DNA from: JANOSH01 sp031415695
GTDB taxonomy: Bacteria > Actinomycetota > Acidimicrobiia > Acidimicrobiales > Ilumatobacteraceae
DNA: 64,000 nt
Direction of reading: 5' to 3'
NCBI GenBank assembly: GCA_031415695.1
Contig: JANOSH010000011.1
Coordinates: 19,519-83,518, forward strand
In this document: positions 60,657-64,000 of the stretch, in pieces
Layout: each line of letters starts with the position of its first letter
How positions within the stretch are numbered: position 1 is the first letter of the stretch
Program-made: the position numbers and the translations under genes
The notes under the pieces: model-generated
What the model was told of the DNA's origin: nothing
The model's input: the letters and a program-made list of their open reading frames with translations, nothing else
Databases searched by the model: none

Positions 60657-62425
60657 AAGAGCGTGTGTGTCAGTTCCTCGTAGTCAGATATTCGTCGACG
60701 AATACTGTCGAGACTTGATTGCCAGAACGCTTCGCCGGTGAGATCAAGGCCGAAGCTCTGTCCTAAGGCTTCGGCGGGAGCCAGTGCAACATTCGACAAC
60801 AGGTCGTCGTAGCCGGCGAGAAATCGGTCGGGGTCGTCGAGGTAACGAGCGTACAGCCCGAGACCGAACAACAACCCAAATGCATACGGCCAGTTGTAAA
60901 AATGCGAGCTGTAATAGTGCGGTTTGGCCGCCCACATATAGGGGTGTCGAATGGTGGGGTGTAGTCCGTCGCCATAGGCCTGCTCCTGAGCGTCGGCCAT
61001 CAGGCCGCACAGGTCGTTGGCAGTAAGTGACGCTCGAGGCCGACGGGCGAACACCTCACCTTCGAAGATCAGGCGACTTTGGATGTCGACGATGACTTGG
61101 GTAGAACCTTGCAGATCGCCGTCGAGCAACGCCAAGCGCTCCGCTCCGGTTGCCGCCTGCAGTCCGGACTCGACAAGCAACGTCTCGCAGAAGATGCTCG
61201 CAGTTTCGGCTAGGGCCATGGGCAGCTGACGCTGCATCGGCGTGCGATGAGCGAGTCGGGTGTTGTGGTACGCGTGACCGAGTTCGTGAGCCAAGGTGCT
61301 GACACCCTCGGCCGAGCCGGACCAGTTGAGCAGCACCAAGCTGCGGTCGTCGTGGACCGACGCGCAGAACGCTCCGCCCCTCTTGCCGGGGCGAGGCCCG
61401 ACATCGATCCAGCGGTCATCGACGGCCCGCCGCACTAGCGCAGCCAAATCCGGCGAGTAACCGGCGAATGCCCGTTCCACCCTGGCGGTTCCTTCGTTCC
61501 ATGCCACAGAGTTTTCGGTGATGGGTAGCGGCGCGAACAGGTCGTGGAACTTCAGCCCACCGTCGTAGCCGTGAAGGCCTGCTTTGATTCGCAGCCATCG
61601 TCGAAAGTCGGGAAGCGAATCGTTGATTGCGGCTTGCATTGCATCGAACGTTCGTCGATCGACACTGTTGGCATAGAGGCTGGCGTCGAGAGCCGACGGC
61701 CAACCGCGCCGACGATTAATAATGTCGGCCTCTCCTTTGATGGCGTTCATGGCGGCCGCGAGCGTGGTGGCTGCGGTGGGCCAGGCTGCGAGTTCGGCCT
61801 CGTACGCCGTTCGGCGTTGATCTGGATCGGCGTGCGAGGCCAATGCACGCAACGACGGCATGGGCAACGACGTTCCGGCGCAGTCGACCACGAGCTGCGA
61901 CGTGACGTCGTTGTACAGCTGCGCCCAGGCTTGGCTGCCTGTGGTGGAAACCTGGGCGTACAAATCTTCGGCAACCGGGTCCATTTGTCGGGTGGCCCGT
62001 ACTTCGAGACGGCGAAGTGGCCAATCATGCTCGGCGGCGGCGCCACCTTGAGACGTCATCGCTTCGGCACCAACAGTTCCGGTCCACGCTGCCAATCGTG
62101 CGCCAAGCTGGCCAAGTTTGGCGCCCTGGGTGCGCAACTGGCTCTGGGCCCGCTGGCCGACTTCGTCGGTGCTGTCGGTGGCGACGGTGGCCATGACTAC
62201 GGCCGAAATGGTGCCGTAGGCCTTGTGAACCCGATTGGTGTCAGACAGCACGTCATTCACCCGAGCGGGACTGTGGTTGTCGGCGCCGACCTGCACCTCG
62301 TTGTACAACGCGACCAGGCGATCTATTTCAGCGGCGATCGATTCCTGGGCAGCGGCGAACTCGCGTGATGTCAGCGAGGGGTACAGGTCGCTGACGTCCC
62401 AGCGGGGGAGCGTGGTATCGGTCAC
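60653..62425 (-). CDS. M3-family oligoendopeptidase (PepF-like)
   Basis: 590 residues from the GTG at 62425 (VTDTTLPRWDVSDLYPSL), the usual PepF start. Zinc motif STLAHELGHAYHNTR (HExxH) with the downstream Glu in ETASIFCETLLVESGL. SVHDDRSLVLLNWSG and HYYSSHFYNWPYAFGLLFGLGLY are typical. Cytoplasmic zinc peptidase of short peptides. Divergent from the VIT-family gene by 37 bases. Confidence 0.92.
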   Translation of the reverse strand: MTDTTLPRWDVSDLYPSLTSREFAAAQESIAAEIDRLVALYNEVQVGADNHSPARVNDVLSDTNRVHKAYGTISAVVMATVATDSTDEVGQRAQSQLRTQGAKLGQLGARLAAWTGTVGAEAMTSQGGAAAEHDWPLRRLEVRATRQMDPVAEDLYAQVSTTGSQAWAQLYNDVTSQLVVDCAGTSLPMPSLRALASHADPDQRRTAYEAELAAWPTAATTLAAAMNAIKGEADIINRRRGWPSALDASLYANSVDRRTFDAMQAAINDSLPDFRRWLRIKAGLHGYDGGLKFHDLFAPLPITENSVAWNEGTARVERAFAGYSPDLAALVRRAVDDRWIDVGPRPGKRGGAFCASVHDDRSLVLLNWSGSAEGVSTLAHELGHAYHNTRLAHRTPMQRQLPMALAETASIFCETLLVESGLQAATGAERLALLDGDLQGSTQVIVDIQSRLIFEGEVFARRPRASLTANDLCGLMADAQEQAYGDGLHPTIRHPYMWAAKPHYYSSHFYNWPYAFGLLFGLGLYARYLDDPDRFLAGYDDLLSNVALAPAEALGQSFGLDLTGEAFWQSSLDSIRRRISDYEELTHTLL

Positions 62426-62462
62426 GACAATAGTGTCGCACCCGATCGCTAAGGTTGGGTAC

Positions 62463-63164
62463 ATGCCGAGTTCACATAGCCATGGCGAACGACATTTTGC
62501 TACCCGGGGTGCCTGGTTACGCGCGGGGGTGCTCGGGGCCAACGACGGTTTGCTATCCACGGCGAGCTTGATGGCTGGTGTTGCCGCAGCCAGCGCAAGC
62601 CGAAACACCTTGTTGACGACTGGCATTGCATCGTTGGTCGCCGGTGCGTTGTCGATGGCCGTTGGCGAGTACAGCTCAGTATCGAGCCAACGAGACACGG
62701 AAATTGCCGACGTGGCCCGGGAACGAGTCGAGCTCGAAGCAACCCCAGAAGCCGAACAGGCCGAACTCGCTGGCATCTATCGAAGCCGCGGATTGTCAGC
62801 GGCTTTGGCCGATCGCGTTGCGGCTGAACTGTCGGCCACCGACCCGCTGGTGCATCATGCGCGTGAAGAACTCGGACTCGACCTCAACGCGCTTGCTCAG
62901 CCAGTTCAGGCCGCCAGCGTCTCGGCCACTAGCTTCGCCGTTGGCGCCCTGGTTCCCGTGATAACGGCGCTGGCGGCACCAACCTGGTTACGCATCCAGG
63001 CGCTGATGGTAGTGACCCTTGTCGCACTCGGGTCGCTCGGTGCATTCGGGGCCAAACTTGGTGGAGCCCCCGTACGTCGTGCCGCGGTTCGCGTACTTGT
63101 TGGCGGTGTTGTGGCCTTAGTGATCACAACCCTTATTGGGCGCGCAATTGGCGCATCGTTGTAA
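62463..63164 (+). CDS. VIT1/CCC1-family (iron/manganese) transporter
   Basis: 233 residues from the ATG at 62463, preceded by TAAGGT (62450-62455) with 7 bases between. LRAGVLGANDGLLSTASLMAGVA and ALSMAVGEYSSVSSQRDTEIADVARE are VIT/CCC1 hallmarks, followed by a helical cytoplasmic part and three C-terminal membrane helices. Likely exports or stores Fe(II) or Mn(II). Confidence 0.9.
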   Translation: MPSSHSHGERHFATRGAWLRAGVLGANDGLLSTASLMAGVAAASASRNTLLTTGIASLVAGALSMAVGEYSSVSSQRDTEIADVARERVELEATPEAEQAELAGIYRSRGLSAALADRVAAELSATDPLVHHAREELGLDLNALAQPVQAASVSATSFAVGALVPVITALAAPTWLRIQALMVVTLVALGSLGAFGAKLGGAPVRRAAVRVLVGGVVALVITTLIGRAIGASL

Positions 63165-63175
63165 GTTCCCCGGCC

Positions 63176-63814
63176 ATGGGTACACCGCGAACGCCAAAAG
63201 GTCGGGCTACGGCTATTCACGAGCGGTTGCGAAGGGACTTTCCCGACGCCTTGTGTGAACTCGACCACACGAGTCCGTTCGAATTGCTCACTGCCACCAT
63301 CTTGTCGGCGCAGACTACCGATGCTCGGGTCAACCTGACGACACCGGCGCTGTTCGCGAAGTACCCAACCGCCCACGACCTCGCGGCCGCTAATCCCGCC
63401 GATGTCGAGGCCATCATCCGGTCAACGGGGTTTTATCAAGCGAAGACTAGAAACATCATCGGAATGGCGGTCGCCCTTGTTGAGCGATTTGCAGGAGACG
63501 TGCCAACGGAACTCGCTGATTTGGTGTCGCTGCCGGGTGTTGGTCGCAAAACGGGCAACGTTGTTCGGTCGGTGGCCTTTGATCTGCCCGGGTTGCCCGT
63601 CGATACGCACGTGATTCGGTTGTCGCGCCGACTTGGGCTCAGTGTCGAGGATGATCCGGTCAAGCTTGAACACGAACTGAATGCTCTGGTGCCAGCCGCG
63701 CAACGGGGTCAGTTCAGTCTCCGCCTGATTCTCCACGGCCGCCGTGTGTGTGATGCCAAGCGCCCACGCTGCGGAGAGTGTTCGTTGTCAGAAATGTGTC
63801 CGTCGCGTCAATAG
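63176..63814 (+). CDS. nth: endonuclease III (DNA glycosylase/AP lyase)
   Basis: 212 residues. LLTATILSAQTTDARVN, the HhH motif LPGVGRKTGNVV with the catalytic Lys, VDTHVIRLSRRLGL with the catalytic Asp, and the 4Fe-4S cluster C-x6-C-x2-C-x5-C in CDAKRPRCGECSLSEMC. Removes oxidised pyrimidines from DNA. TAAGTT lies 8 bases before the ATG. Confidence 0.95.
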   Translation: MGTPRTPKGRATAIHERLRRDFPDALCELDHTSPFELLTATILSAQTTDARVNLTTPALFAKYPTAHDLAAANPADVEAIIRSTGFYQAKTRNIIGMAVALVERFAGDVPTELADLVSLPGVGRKTGNVVRSVAFDLPGLPVDTHVIRLSRRLGLSVEDDPVKLEHELNALVPAAQRGQFSLRLILHGRRVCDAKRPRCGECSLSEMCPSRQ

Positions 63815-63877
63815 CGACGATTTCGCCCAATTTTACTGGTAATCGCTCGATTCTTGACCATTTCCATATCTATTCGC

Positions 63878-63907
63878 TTGACGCGAGTGGGTCATACGCA
63901 CTACGGT
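63878..63907 (+). promoter_or_regulatory. promoter reading off the right edge
   Basis: TTGACG (63878-63883), 18-base spacer, TACGGT (63902-63907). Transcription would start near 63914, and the following DNA shows no start codon with a convincing frame before the window ends. Confidence 0.5.
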
Positions 63908-63917
63908 AACAACTACC

Positions 63918-64000
63918 AACTAGGTTCCCGCCACCTAGTTTGAGTGCGACGCCGAGATCCGCCGCTTGGCGTCGCTGCGAGCGACGGCCCCGCAAGGGGC
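63918..64000 (+). ncRNA. possible structured RNA, cut by the window edge
   Basis: A run of hairpins follows the promoter: AACTAGGT/ACCTAGTT (63918-63925 with 63933-63940), GCGACGCC/GGCGTCGC (63946-63953 with 63968-63975) and GCCCC-GCAA-GGGGC at the very end, a GNRA-type tetraloop. This could be the 5' part of an RNA gene such as RNase P RNA, or an mRNA leader. The identity cannot be decided from the part that is visible. Confidence 0.3.

Overview
The window is a contiguous stretch of bacterial chromosome of fairly high GC, densely packed, with several 1 to 8 base start/stop overlaps. It looks actinobacterial, probably class Acidimicrobiia (Ilumatobacter-like). This is an inference from F420-type enzymes (LLM oxidoreductase, PPOX protein), a LarA-like/alcohol dehydrogenase/acyltransferase operon, a secreted protein carrying the repeat with the 'AGQTVPNLV' signature that I associate with Acidimicrobiia, and many promoters whose -10 box (TANNNT) lies only 6 to 8 bases before the start codon, as expected for leaderless mRNAs. 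There is no rRNA, prophage, IS transposase or CRISPR array; one tRNA gene (Val, CAC) is present.

Layout. 0-9.8 kb: end of a drug-efflux MFS gene, a 33-codon membrane ORF, glutamate synthase gltB-gltD, a LysM lipoprotein and a periplasmic-binding-like lipoprotein. 9.8-17.9 kb: accessory region with an AAA/DUF234 ATPase, a RelE/Phd pair, two Uma2 nucleases flanking a damaged EamA/LysR pair, a methyltransferase, a (TA)8 palindrome in front of an interrupted secreted protein, a lipoprotein, a ribbon-helix-helix/MazF pair and non-coding repeats. 17.9-31.6 kb: the operon ADH-LarA-like-PlsC, FxsA, VOC and PPOX proteins, a frameshifted secreted protein with calcium-loop motifs, YqeY, a duplicated and broken small gene, an SDR-HAD reductase, a lipoprotein and a TetR regulator. 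The ADH operon and the SDR-HAD gene carry the same palindromic operator. 31.6-39.4 kb: ASCH protein, ddl, murF, MFS, LLM oxidoreductase, an AbiEi/DUF559 gene between inverted repeats, and an acyl-CoA dehydrogenase. 39.4-47.8 kb: amino acid or organosulfonate metabolism (HpsN-like dehydrogenase, alanine dehydrogenase, two Lrp regulators, class III aminotransferase, aldehyde dehydrogenase, 2-hydroxyacid dehydrogenase), then a J-domain protein and tRNA-Val. 47.9-53.8 kb: 5-oxoprolinase pxpA-pxpBC, a lipase-like hydrolase, a scramblase-like gene cut by an in-frame TGA, a zinc-ribbon protein, an SRPBCC protein, an ABC ATPase and a 49-codon peptide. 53.9-64 kb: a heterodimeric ABC exporter, a PEP-swivel-domain protein, rlmN, an M3 oligopeptidase, a VIT-family protein, nth, and at the right edge a promoter followed by GC-rich hairpins that may begin a structured RNA.

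Themes. Housekeeping genes are intact, while accessory genes carry a striking number of single lesions: three in-frame stops and at least six frameshifts. They may be real decay or, for some frameshifts at short homopolymer runs, sequencing error. The most interesting possible systems are the two loci joined by the TACC-N4-GGTA operator, the inverted-repeat-bounded AbiEi/DUF559 module, the small peptide next to ABC transporter genes, and two genes whose most plausible start is an ATC codon at the leaderless position. All product names come from reading the sequence; no database search was run.
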